From NCBI RefSeq assembly GCF_004339765.1, contig NZ_SMGO01000001.1, forward strand, positions 1,116,001-1,180,000: DNA of 64,000 nt. The letters run 5' to 3'. Below, piece by piece: positions 9,181 through 16,190 of the stretch. Position numbers and translations under genes: made by a program. How positions within the stretch are numbered: position 1 is the first letter of the stretch; each line of letters starts with the position of its first letter. This DNA comes from Albibacterium bauzanense. GTDB lineage: Bacteria; Bacteroidota; Bacteroidia; Sphingobacteriales; Sphingobacteriaceae. The notes beneath the pieces were generated by a model. It had not been told where the DNA came from and did no database searches. It saw nothing but the letters and a program-made list of their open reading frames with translations.

Positions 9181-9957
9181 ATGGATTCTATCAAAGATTT
9201 ACGTTTAGCAGTACTAATTGATGCTGACAACGTTCCTTACAAAAAGGTAAAGCTAATGTTTGAAGAAATCGCGAAATATGGCACACCTACTTTTAAAAGA
9301 ATATATGCCGACTGGACGAAGCCCACTGTTTCAGGCTGGAAAACAGTTTTATTAGAAAATGCAATCACCCCCATTCAACAATATAGCTACTCAGTAGGTA
9401 AAAATGCAAGTGATAGTGCGATGATTATTGATGCCATGGATATTCTTTATTCAGGGAAAGTTGATGGTTTTTGCATCGTATCAAGCGATAGCGATTTTAC
9501 AAGATTAGCCACCCGACTACGAGAAGCTGGCATGCGGGTAATTGGTATTGGGGAAAAGAAAACCCTCACTCCTTTTATTACTGCTTGCGACAAATTTATT
9601 TACATTGAAATATTAGGTATAGATGAGCATACCGATGAGCAGGAAGGTGTAACCGATATCGATAAAAGCAAAGAACGACCTTCAAATAAAGCAAAAAACA
9701 GTCTTCAAAAAATAGATAAATCCTTAATCCGTGTATTAAGCAGCAGTATTTCCGATTTAGGCGATGAAGATGGCTGGACTTTCTTAGGCGACCTGGGTAA
9801 TTTCATCTTGAAAAAGCATCCTGATTTTGACCCCCGAAACTATGGCTTTCCAAAAATGCTTTCGCTCATAAAGAGCATAAACAAATTTGAAGTAGACGAA
9901 CGTGAAACCGGAAAGAAAAACATTAAACATGTCTTTGTCCGGGTTAAAGGTGGGTAA
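9181..9957 (+). CDS. NYN-domain protein with C-terminal OST-HTH/LOTUS-like domain
   Basis: 258 residues. The N-terminal NYN (PIN-like) nuclease domain spans about residues 8-150, with the acidic residues of the fold in LIDADN (D14, D16), NASDSAMIIDAMD (D78) and SSDSDF (D103, D105). The C-terminal part (about 178-256) has the pattern of an OST-HTH/LOTUS RNA-binding domain (GWTFLGDLGNFILKKHPDFDPRNYGFPKMLSLI). This combination is widespread and usually annotated as a LabA-like or NYN protein. A metal-dependent RNase role is likely, targets unknown. A TATCTTTG -7-like element lies at 9143-9150, 30 bp before the ATG. It is divergent from cls and ends at a bidirectional terminator. Confidence 0.85.
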   Translation: MDSIKDLRLAVLIDADNVPYKKVKLMFEEIAKYGTPTFKRIYADWTKPTVSGWKTVLLENAITPIQQYSYSVGKNASDSAMIIDAMDILYSGKVDGFCIVSSDSDFTRLATRLREAGMRVIGIGEKKTLTPFITACDKFIYIEILGIDEHTDEQEGVTDIDKSKERPSNKAKNSLQKIDKSLIRVLSSSISDLGDEDGWTFLGDLGNFILKKHPDFDPRNYGFPKMLSLIKSINKFEVDERETGKKNIKHVFVRVKGG

Positions 9958-10006
9958 GCGTTTCCACAAAGCGAGAATAAACTCAAAACAAAAAACAAAC
10001 TCTAAC

Positions 10007-10050
10007 AAAAGCGAGGCTTATCATAAATTATGATAAGCCTCGCTTCTTTT
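10007..10050. terminator. Bidirectional intrinsic terminator
   Basis: A 16-bp perfect stem (10011-10026 with 10028-10043, beginning GCGAGGCTTATC) is followed by TTCTTTT on the plus strand and flanked by AAAA on the other side. It lies between the NYN gene and the convergent gene at 10071-10583 and can serve both. Confidence 0.85.
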
Positions 10051-10070
10051 ATGAACAAACAATCTTTATA

Positions 10071-10583
10071 CTAAAACAAAGATATATTTACCTGAACCCT
10101 TGAATCTCTCGGATATCTATTAGCATACCTGCTATAATATTGTTCCGGTCGTCTATTTACTGGAATATCAGTGATTAAATTCATTCTGGCAGCTCCTAAA
10201 TTCACCCCTACTAAAAAGGTTGGAACACTTCTGGAAAACACCCATTTACTATTCCGACGATATACATACCCTTCTCTATAAGGATCGTAGAACGTTTGAT
10301 AATCACGGAAGTAAACATGATTCTTAGCCCGGTATCCATGTGCTGGTGCCCAGGCAGGCGGACCATTTCTCTTTCCTACATATGTATAGTTTCTACCGTT
10401 ATTCTTATATTGCTTCTCAACATATTTATTATAAGCTTTTCTTTCTTTCTCTTGCTGTTTATAATACTCTTTACGAGCTTTCTCAGCGTGCTTACTATTA
10501 CGATTCTGAGCTAGAACATCTGCACTGCCAAATAAAAAAAACGTTGCTGCTAATACAAGAGAGTAAATTTTAAATCTTTTCAT
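10071..10583 (-). CDS. Secreted basic protein of unknown function
   Basis: 170 residues beginning with a clear signal peptide (MKRFKIYSLVLAATFFLFGSADVLA, cleavage before Q). A lysine/glutamate-rich probable coiled coil follows at about 33-62 (KARKEYYKQQEKERKAYNKYVEKQY). The C-terminal half is tyrosine- and arginine-rich, with PPAWAPAHGYRAKNHVYF and YDPYREGYVYRRNSKWVFS. This pattern resembles short Bacteroidota periplasmic proteins of unknown function in which a central Pro-Pro-Ala-Trp-Ala motif and aromatic repeats recur. No catalytic residues are recognisable. The gene stands alone between two terminators. Envelope location is well supported; function is not. Confidence 0.65.
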   Translation of the reverse strand: MKRFKIYSLVLAATFFLFGSADVLAQNRNSKHAEKARKEYYKQQEKERKAYNKYVEKQYKNNGRNYTYVGKRNGPPAWAPAHGYRAKNHVYFRDYQTFYDPYREGYVYRRNSKWVFSRSVPTFLVGVNLGAARMNLITDIPVNRRPEQYYSRYANRYPRDSRVQVNISLF

Positions 10584-10677
10584 GGCTTTCCTTTTTTAAT
10601 TTCAATATCTATATATAGATAGATACGAAAAGTATGCCGAAGTTTAATTCACAAACACAATAACAATTTATATAAAC

Positions 10678-10700
10678 AAAAAAGCCGCTCAATAAGCGGC
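10678..10700 (-). terminator. Intrinsic terminator of the DUF1080 gene
   Basis: On the minus strand the stem GCCGCT/AGCGGC with a short AT-rich loop is followed by TTTTTTG, 28 bp after the stop of the DUF1080 gene at 10728. Confidence 0.85.
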
Positions 10701-10727
10701 TCTCCTGTTTATATTGATTGTTTTAAA

Positions 10728-11429
10728 CTATAATTCTTTTATCTGAATATTGCGGAACCAAACTTTATCATTATGGTCTTGCAATGCTATCTTACCTTTT
10801 TTATAGGTACCAAAACCAGGCCATTCAGCAAACTTACTTCCTGCAATCAATGCTTTCCACTCATCATTATACATGGTAGTAGTAACAATATTTACACCAT
10901 TTAAGAAGAACTGAAGCTTGCCATTATTACTAATAATCTCAGCCAGGTTCCATTCACCAACTGGCTTTGCCGGCTCAGAGCTCGAAGGAATTAAATCATA
11001 AAGATCACCAGCCCTGTGCTTAAATATCTTCCCATCAGGATGATTATCACTATCTAATACCTGCATTTCTGGTCCAGAGTTATACGTGTTAGCATATTTA
11101 TCTTTATCCTCGTGAATATTAAAAATAACACCGCTGTTACCGCCTTCAGATATTTTCCATTCTAATTTAAGATGATAATTCTCATACTCTTTATCAGTTA
11201 CCAAATCACCGCGATCATCTTGAGTTTTACCATCAATATTCAGATGCAAAGCACCATCACTTACCTCCCACGCCGCTCCTGCTTTAGCTTTTCCATAAGT
11301 ATGCCAGCCTTTGGTAGTTTTACCATCAAACAGAGATACCCATTCGCCTTCTTGTGCTGATACTTCATTAGCAGAGCTGCCAACAATCACAGCAAGCAAT
11401 GTAATAATTGTTGAAATTTTAAAAGTCAT
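10728..11429 (-). CDS. DUF1080 / 3-keto-disaccharide hydrolase-domain protein, secreted
   Basis: 233 residues: signal peptide (to about residue 25, NEVSAQ) and one DUF1080 (PF06439) domain, a concanavalin-like lectin/glucanase jelly roll. Family signatures are WVSLFDGKTTKGWHTY near the N-terminus, EGGNSGVIFNI in the middle and a final KGKIALQDHNDKVWFRNIQIKEL. Members described as 3-keto-disaccharide hydrolases cleave 3-keto-glycosides, and many are uncharacterised. A paralogue sits 1.4 kb upstream (12130-12867) and shares the EYENY-L-EWKISE-GNSGV core. The pair probably acts on sugars or glycosides in the periplasm. The substrate is unknown. Confidence 0.85.
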   Translation of the reverse strand: MTFKISTIITLLAVIVGSSANEVSAQEGEWVSLFDGKTTKGWHTYGKAKAGAAWEVSDGALHLNIDGKTQDDRGDLVTDKEYENYHLKLEWKISEGGNSGVIFNIHEDKDKYANTYNSGPEMQVLDSDNHPDGKIFKHRAGDLYDLIPSSSEPAKPVGEWNLAEIISNNGKLQFFLNGVNIVTTTMYNDEWKALIAGSKFAEWPGFGTYKKGKIALQDHNDKVWFRNIQIKEL

Positions 11430-11529
11430 TTTAAAAATAGATTTAATTTATTAATTCGATTAAGTATTCATATTTACCCTGTCAACAGATAAAATATGGA
11501 TGAAGATAATAAAATTAAAGAGAATTAAA

Positions 11530-11706
11530 CTAACGCTTTCCGATTCTGCTGACTAACCATATTATTAAAGCAATAACGATTACAACCAAGGCAATCCCGA
11601 AATACATTCCACCTTTAAAAATACCGGTGACTAACTCGCACGAACTTAATGAAGTCATCAAAATGAGGGCTGCGGAAGCCAATATAATCGATTTTCTACT
11701 ATTCAT
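11530..11706 (-). CDS. Small membrane lipoprotein, Bacteroidota-specific
   Basis: 58 residues starting MNSRKSIILAS. The first hydrophobic stretch ends in a lipobox-like TSLSSC, and a second hydrophobic segment (GMYFGIALVVIVIALIIWLVSRI) spans the membrane near the C-terminus. The ATG at 11706 is preferred over an in-frame ATG at 11733 because AAGGA lies at the right distance upstream. Short proteins of this shape are common in Bacteroidota and sometimes carry a doubtful database name (phosphatidate cytidylyltransferase). The sequence shows no such catalytic motif and the protein is far too short. Function unknown. Confidence 0.6.
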   Translation of the reverse strand: MNSRKSIILASAALILMTSLSSCELVTGIFKGGMYFGIALVVIVIALIIWLVSRIGKR

Positions 11707-11867
11707 AATTTTCCTTTTTAAAGATGTTTTCATTAATAAACCCAGAAAAAAGAAAAATGTTTTTAAATGAACAACTCCAGCCTATAACCGAGGTAACCTA
11801 ATTTTCAAATCAAATTTCCAGCGTCATATTTTGACTGTATAATAATGGTACGAAATTTATTTTAATC

Positions 11868-11972
11868 AAACAGAGGTTAAACAGTGGTCAAACAGTGGTT
11901 AAACAGTCCTTGAACAGTGGTAAAATGACTGTATAATCTCTGTACATTTACTGTTCAAATACTGGTTATTAT
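11868..11972. repeat. Array of 11-bp-phased ACAG repeats arranged as a dyad
   Basis: Five ACAG tetramers start at 11870, 11881, 11892, 11903 and 11914, exactly 11 bp apart; several units read nGGTnAAACAG. After a degenerate unit the orientation flips: CTGT starts at 11929, 11940 and 11951, with CTGG at 11962, again 11 bp apart. A 9-bp inverted repeat (TTGAACAGT at 11910-11918, ACTGTTCAA at 11950-11958) connects the halves. It lies in the 423-bp gap between the small lipoprotein gene and the second DUF1080 gene; nothing else in that gap looks coding. A related array is at 49504-49580. Confidence 0.8.
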
Positions 11973-12129
11973 ATTTATGGTGTAAACTATAATCTTTTAT
12001 AATAAGAGGATAAGATCTTTTTGATGCATTTTTAGCCCTAATACTGTTATTAACAGCCAGCTATAACAGTGAAAATGCTGAAAAAGCAGTACAAGGCTAT
12101 GAAGGGCTATGAGATCTTGGAAATGAATA

Positions 12130-12867
12130 CTATAGTTCTTTTATCTTTATATTACGAAAGGAAACGCCCTTCGACCAATCTTGTAAACCAATTCGCCCTT
12201 TAGTTGCCTTTCCATATTCAGGATAAACCTTAAATCCGCTGTTTGCTACCAACTCTCCCCATGCTTCTGTGTTTAAATCCTCTTCTGCAGTAAGTATATC
12301 ATTTAGATAAAATTCTATCTTCCCATTTTCCTGTTTTATCCTCGCTTGATTCCACTCACCTTGGGGCTTTGTTTTTGCTTCATTCTTTTGAGGATAAAAC
12401 CCATACAGACAACCTGCTCGTTTTTCGGGATTTGTTAAAAACTCAGGATTAGTATCTTCCAAAAGTTGATATTCCGGTCCAGAGGCCCAAGCCTTGGGAA
12501 TATCTTCCCTTTCTACAACATTGATAAAAACTCCGCTGTTTCCGGCTTCAGAAATCTTCCATTCAAATTTCAAATCATAGTTTTCATATTCTTTATTCGA
12601 AACCAGATCTCCATGCTCAACTCCCAATGATGAATCGGCAGGTAAACATTGAAGTTCACCATTTCGAACCACCCATGCAGATGGAACTTTTCCTCTATTG
12701 TATAAATGCCACTCATCGCTAGTTTTTCCGTCGAACAGAAGTGTCCAGCCATCTTTCTGTTCACTTTCTGACAATGCGTTTTCTGTTATTGCTTTTTCTG
12801 CACAGGAACACAAAAGAGTCATCCCTATAAAAAGACTAAAAATAGGCGTATAAAATGATTTCAGCAT
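12130..12867 (-). CDS. DUF1080 / 3-keto-disaccharide hydrolase-domain lipoprotein
   Basis: 245 residues with a lipoprotein signal peptide (lipobox around SLFIGMTLLCSC) and a single DUF1080 jelly-roll domain from about residue 38. Signatures are DGWTLLFDGKTSDEWHLY, YDLKFEWKISEAGNSGVFINV and the C-terminal GRIGLQDWSKGVSFRNIKIKEL. It is paralogous to the protein at 10728-11429 but has longer insertions (residues about 116-150, EREDIPKAWASGPEYQLLEDTN). It is likely a surface or periplasmic glycoside-processing protein. No strong terminator is visible; the downstream gap holds the 11-bp repeat array and a CTGTTA/TAACAG palindrome at 12044-12056. Confidence 0.85.
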   Translation of the reverse strand: MLKSFYTPIFSLFIGMTLLCSCAEKAITENALSESEQKDGWTLLFDGKTSDEWHLYNRGKVPSAWVVRNGELQCLPADSSLGVEHGDLVSNKEYENYDLKFEWKISEAGNSGVFINVVEREDIPKAWASGPEYQLLEDTNPEFLTNPEKRAGCLYGFYPQKNEAKTKPQGEWNQARIKQENGKIEFYLNDILTAEEDLNTEAWGELVANSGFKVYPEYGKATKGRIGLQDWSKGVSFRNIKIKEL

Positions 12868-12905
12868 TAGACTATAATTATTTAGTTATCAATTGGTTAG
12901 TTTAA

Positions 12906-13320
12906 ATCGGTGGTTTTTCCAGATACAAGAATAAACAATACAAATTGTATTTCAAAGCATTTAAGTATGGAGAGGATTATTACAGAAGAACTCGGATCCT
13001 AGGACAAACATTATTAAATCTAGTTGTTAAGACTCAAAACTTTGACGATAAAAAACACAACTAAGTAGCCAATAGCCTATTACAAAGAATGACTGGCGAA
13101 AACAAGGGAGTAATAACAAAAAGAAAGGGAGTAACTAGTTCAATGAAAGAATCATTCAATCTCTATGACCAAAAATCCATTACAGAGAAACAATTGGATC
13201 CGGATACAAGAACTTGACTTAATACTCAAAAAGCGTTTAGATAAGTCCTATTCAAGGGAGAACGAACTTATAAAGAAGATAGAAACCTTTGAAAAGAACT
13301 TTGAAAGGTCCTTGAAGTAA
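12906..13320 (+). pseudogene. Probable decayed coding fragments (no intact gene)
   Basis: The 534 bp between the DUF1080 and Abi genes hold no convincing intact gene. Three plus-strand open stretches follow one another: 12906-13064 (52 codons, no ATG, with GGFSRYKNKQYKLYFKAFKYG), 13085-13213 (MTGENKGVITKRKGVTSSMK) and 13165-13320 (51 codons, ending NELIKKIETFEKNFERSLK). The last two overlap in different frames around GGATCCGGATACAAGAACTTGA, as expected if a single frame was broken. The Lys/Glu-rich composition looks protein-like. This is inference from composition and frame continuity; no family is recognised. Confidence 0.3.
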
Positions 13321-13401
13321 ACAGTTAAGTAAAGCAATATAAGTTTGAGTGGCGATTGCTGCTCCATTTTCCTTAGTTATCTACAGATGATAAAGGTATA
13401 C

Positions 13402-14304
13402 TTATTGAATTCTCCACAAATCCTCATCTTCCCAATTTATAGGAAAGCCCATAGCATCAACATCGATATTCGGATAGTCAGACAAGAGGTCTTTGAAACG
13501 TCTAACGAACGAATTCTTTGGATTAATTGTTTGAAGCAGATATAAGAGCATAGAAATAACATAATAAGTTTTGCTATTTGATACATCTTGATTATGAAGC
13601 CAGGGTTTTTGTGTACGAATTGGCTTCATTGGCGTAATTTTTAGGTTACTATTCCAGAGTCTTGAATGATGAGCACACATATTTCTCAAATACACGATAC
13701 AATGCATCCAAGATTCTAAAACCCGTTCGTTTAATCCAAAATGGTGAGATACTTTTCTTTTTGGTATGCGATCTTCTAAATTGCTATATAAACTGGATAC
13801 CGATCCAAAAGAACTTACTTCTAATAATATCCAACATGGAGGAAGGTCATTATTATATTTTTCCTTGAATTTAATTATAAACTCCTCCTTGCTCCTAATA
13901 TATTCTTCTTTAAGTTTGGCTAGCGTATTTTCATGATTATCTTGCCTTTTAAACAATTGCTCATTAGTATACCAAAATGGGTCATATTCGTGAGATAATA
14001 TATATATCATTTTGGAACGTATTGATATTTCTATTTTTTCTAGTTCACGAATGATCATTACTCTTAATGCTCTGTCAAAAGAATACATCTTAAATGCATT
14101 ATCGAACTTTGCACCCTTTTTGAAAATATGTTGTTCTTTATCTTCTAATAATGGATACCAATACCCACTAAGCCTGTAATAACTAATACTTTCTAAAAGA
14201 TGAGTGGCTCTTCCTATATTCTCAATAATTAGACCTCTTTTAGAGAGTTGTTCAATCTGTTGTTGATAAGTGAGAGCAGGTTTATTAAATGGGATTTTTG
14301 CCAT
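13402..14304 (-). CDS. Abi_2 family (AbiD/AbiF-type) HEPN protein, copy A
   Basis: 300 residues covering the whole Abi_2 (PF07751) family, which includes lactococcal AbiD, AbiD1 and AbiF abortive-infection proteins and belongs to the HEPN RNase superfamily. Conserved features are ISYYRLSGYWYPL (residues 40-52), IEISIRSKMIYILSHEYDPF (91-110) and the HEPN Rx4-6H catalytic motif R207-N-M-C-A-H212 within LRNMCAHHSRLW. The gene would cleave RNA when activated, causing growth arrest in infected cells; that role is from the family. On the upstream side a hairpin plus U9 tract ends 8 nt before the ATG, and nothing resembling a protein antitoxin is adjacent. A second, diverged copy is at 53574-54500. 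It is surrounded by decayed ORFs, as expected of an accessory island. Confidence 0.88.
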   Translation of the reverse strand: MAKIPFNKPALTYQQQIEQLSKRGLIIENIGRATHLLESISYYRLSGYWYPLLEDKEQHIFKKGAKFDNAFKMYSFDRALRVMIIRELEKIEISIRSKMIYILSHEYDPFWYTNEQLFKRQDNHENTLAKLKEEYIRSKEEFIIKFKEKYNNDLPPCWILLEVSSFGSVSSLYSNLEDRIPKRKVSHHFGLNERVLESWMHCIVYLRNMCAHHSRLWNSNLKITPMKPIRTQKPWLHNQDVSNSKTYYVISMLLYLLQTINPKNSFVRRFKDLLSDYPNIDVDAMGFPINWEDEDLWRIQ

Positions 14305-14312
14305 TCTGGTAT

Positions 14313-14367
14313 AAAAAAAAAGCTTACCCTAAGCGCGCTGATCAATGGGAAGCGGGGTAAGCATGTT
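14313..14367 (-). ncRNA. Predicted small RNA / leader hairpin of Abi_2 copy A
   Basis: Minus-strand RNA predicted to start near 14367 and end at the U9 run (14321-14313). Outer stem GCTTACCC (14362-14355) pairs with GGGTAAGC (14329-14322). Inner stem CGCT (14354-14351) pairs with AGCG (14339-14336). The apical loop is TCCCATTGATC (14350-14340). This has the shape of an intrinsic terminator, yet lies between a promoter and the Abi start codon (14304). The second Abi locus has the same layout and a similar loop. It resembles the ncRNAs reported upstream of abiF-type genes; that link is from memory, and the RNA boundaries are inferred. Confidence 0.6.
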
Positions 14368-14371
14368 GCTA

Positions 14372-14402
14372 CAAGTATACGAACATTATTTTAAATGACA
14401 AT
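14372..14402 (-). promoter_or_regulatory. Promoter for the Abi leader RNA (copy A)
   Basis: On the minus strand, ATTG (14402-14399), 19 bp, then TATACTTG (14379-14372) matches the Bacteroidota TTTG-N19-TAnnTTTG pattern closely. The segment ATTGTCAT...TTCGTA is shared with the second Abi locus. Transcription would begin around 14367, just before the hairpin. Confidence 0.55.
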
Positions 14403-14771
14403 TTTTGATACAAAAAATTTACAAAACTGAGGTGTTTCTTTACTTCAATCAATTAAATATGCTCATAACTTGAAATTTGCTGACTAAAGTATGTTAGAAT
14501 TCATGCTTATGAAAACAAAAATCTACAGGAGGATTCGACCCAGCAACACCATCCAAATTGAAAGAAGATATTTGGCAAGGACCAAAGACGTTTCATCCGT
14601 ATTGCACGGATGAGGAATAAGAAGCCGACATAGCTATACTTCCACCGAAAGGCAACAAAAGAGAATACCTTTCATTCAGAAAAGTGCTATCATTCGATAC
14701 AATTATTATATGTTTATTGAGGCTTTAAAAGAATAAAAAAACAACGAATAAAATGATATAGTAAAGGATGT
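14403..14771. other. Gene-free AT-rich stretch
   Basis: No supportable gene. A 35-codon stop-bounded stretch at 14513-14620 (plus strand, containing GGFDPATPSKLKEDIW) lacks a start codon and may be a coding remnant. No tRNA or strong terminator was seen. Confidence 0.4.
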
Positions 14772-15138
14772 GTGCCGGTGAAGTCAACGATTTACTATGA
14801 GAATTGCGTATCGAAATCTACATTTGATATGAAAAATTTAAATAGAAATCAATTAATGGATCTGGACGATTCATTAGTTAAACTCTGGGAAAATCTTAGT
14901 ACTCATGATTACATGTATGGAAAGAATAAAAAAATCAGCGAGGAAGCAAGCAGAAATATTAAAAGCGCTATTATCTTTGATTGAAAGAGAAAGTTCAAAA
15001 GAGATAAAAGAATTATTTAAGTAACTACACTAACAATGAAGATCCTTATATTCTAGATGCATTTTATGGACCTATCTGGTTTGAAAGTGAATTACGAAAT
15101 TTTATACTGCACATAGGACAGCTCATTTATGAATTTAA
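14772..15138 (+). pseudogene. Probable frameshifted small gene
   Basis: Three protein-like stretches occur in successive frames. The first (14772-14984) includes MKNLNRNQLMDLDDSLVKLW and then loses sense. The second, one frame over, reads ARKQAEILKALLSLIERESS and stops at 15024. The third begins after a stop at 15005-15007 and reads NEDPYILDAFYGPIWFESEL, ending at a TGA near 15138. The hydrophobic/charged periodicity of each part suggests one former protein of about 120 residues broken by two frameshifts. No family recognised. Alternatively the first ORF (70 codons) is a real tiny gene. Downstream, to 15308, nothing is seen. Confidence 0.35.
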
Positions 15139-15308
15139 AGAATGAGGCAGCATAGTAGATTATCTTTACTGCTGAGCGTTTACTAATTTAGAATTCTTCA
15201 GAATGGAGCAATGATATAAATTAATGTCATCATTACTGCTATCAATGAACCTAGTGGATGTATTGAAAGAAAGTTAGTATATTTAGTTATATTGAACATT
15301 CATCAGAT

Positions 15309-15563
15309 ATGCCAGAATTTATAGCAAAGTTTAAATATTTAAATAACCAGTATGAAGGAGTAGTGTCTATGCCTGAAGATGGAGTTTATCAGTTTACTGA
15401 AGATGCGGGATTAAGTACTGTGTTCCGTTTATATCGAAGTGTTAGCAATGGTTGGCAGGAGAATAGAGAAAAAGTTTTAAATATACATAATACACCATTT
15501 GAAATAATAAATAATGTTGGTGTTTTGATCGATGAGCATATAAAATCTTCATATGACAGATAG
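15309..15563 (+). CDS. Hypothetical protein, first gene of an accessory cassette
   Basis: 84 residues, MPEFIAKFKYLNNQYEGVVSM..., soluble, with no signal peptide or membrane segment. The N-terminal half has alternating hydrophobic residues suggesting beta strands (FKYLNNQYEGVVSMPEDGVYQFTE). The C-terminal half is probably helical (FEIINNVGVLIDEHIKSSYD). No family recognised. The 3' end overlaps the next gene by 11 bp, which indicates translational coupling and supports both as real genes. No good ribosome-binding site is seen, which is common in Bacteroidota. The context next to an Abi gene makes a defence or mobile-element role possible but unproven. Confidence 0.55.
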   Translation: MPEFIAKFKYLNNQYEGVVSMPEDGVYQFTEDAGLSTVFRLYRSVSNGWQENREKVLNIHNTPFEIINNVGVLIDEHIKSSYDR

Positions 15564-16041
15564 TGCAGATGATATAAAGAAGCTTGAGTTTTTGGTAGAA
15601 AAATCAAGAGCTTTACTTAGAGAGCAATTGGTTTCTTATGAGAATTGCACAAGTAAATCAGGTATAATCATAACGGTAATTGCATTGTTTATTCCTTTGG
15701 CAGTTACTTTTATATCGAGCCAAGATCCATATTTTATTTTAAAATTAGCAACGATATTGCCGATTGGTTTAGCTGTTATGGCATTACATAAATTATTATC
15801 CGTGATGAAACCGAAAAGTCTAGGACATGGATTTAATTTCCAACAATTCTCTAAAAATCTCAGATCAGATTATTCTAAATTATTATCATATGAAATTGAA
15901 ACTAATAGAGGAACATTCAATTTAAATGCCCCAAAAGTAAAAAAGCAAATTGACGACTTTAAAGAGGGTATTAGCTATATCGTCTTTAGTTCTTCTTTAT
16001 TATTTTTAATTTTAATAATTAATTTATTTTTTCACCATTAA
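15553..16041 (+). CDS. Small membrane protein with three predicted TM segments, unknown
   Basis: 162 residues. An N-terminal helix (about 8-30, IKKLEFLVEKSRALLREQLV) precedes TM1 (about 36-54, IIITVIALFIPLAVTFISS) and TM2 (about 62-80, LKLATILPIGLAVMALHKLL). A cytoplasmic helical loop with KPKSLGHGFNFQQFSKNL follows, then TM3 at the C-terminus (YIVFSSSLLFLILIINLFF). The general plan, a helix followed by paired TMs, is reminiscent of SLATT-like or PycTM-like membrane effectors of defence systems, but no diagnostic motif is visible and I do not claim membership. Overlaps the preceding gene by 11 bp. Confidence 0.6.
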   Translation: MTDSADDIKKLEFLVEKSRALLREQLVSYENCTSKSGIIITVIALFIPLAVTFISSQDPYFILKLATILPIGLAVMALHKLLSVMKPKSLGHGFNFQQFSKNLRSDYSKLLSYEIETNRGTFNLNAPKVKKQIDDFKEGISYIVFSSSLLFLILIINLFFHH

Positions 16042-16053
16042 AACGTAACCATT

Positions 16054-16185
16054 ATGTATAATATAAATCCAGAAGACCAGGAAAATAATTTATCTAATGA
16101 TGATGATTTATTTCCACCAAATACAGACGAAAGTGAAATAGCTTATATCGAAAAGGGTGATGATAGAGAAATAGAAAAAAAATAA
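16054..16185 (+). CDS. Very short acidic protein, unknown
   Basis: 43 residues, strongly acidic (ENNLSNDDDLFPPNTDESE), no hydrophobic segment, ATG at 16054. It lies 12 bp after the membrane-protein gene and 5 bp before the next gene, so position argues for a real cistron. It may be disordered. No family recognised. Confidence 0.4.
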   Translation: MYNINPEDQENNLSNDDDLFPPNTDESEIAYIEKGDDREIEKK

Positions 16186-16190
16186 TTAAC

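Noticed and set aside
11866-11972. CRISPR array
   Set aside because: Unit length of 11 bp without spacers and an inverted second half; no cas genes in the window.
10728-12867. Two DUF1080 genes as a recent tandem duplication
   Set aside because: They share family blocks but differ in signal type, length and insertions, and are separated by another gene, so the duplication is not recent and is unremarkable.
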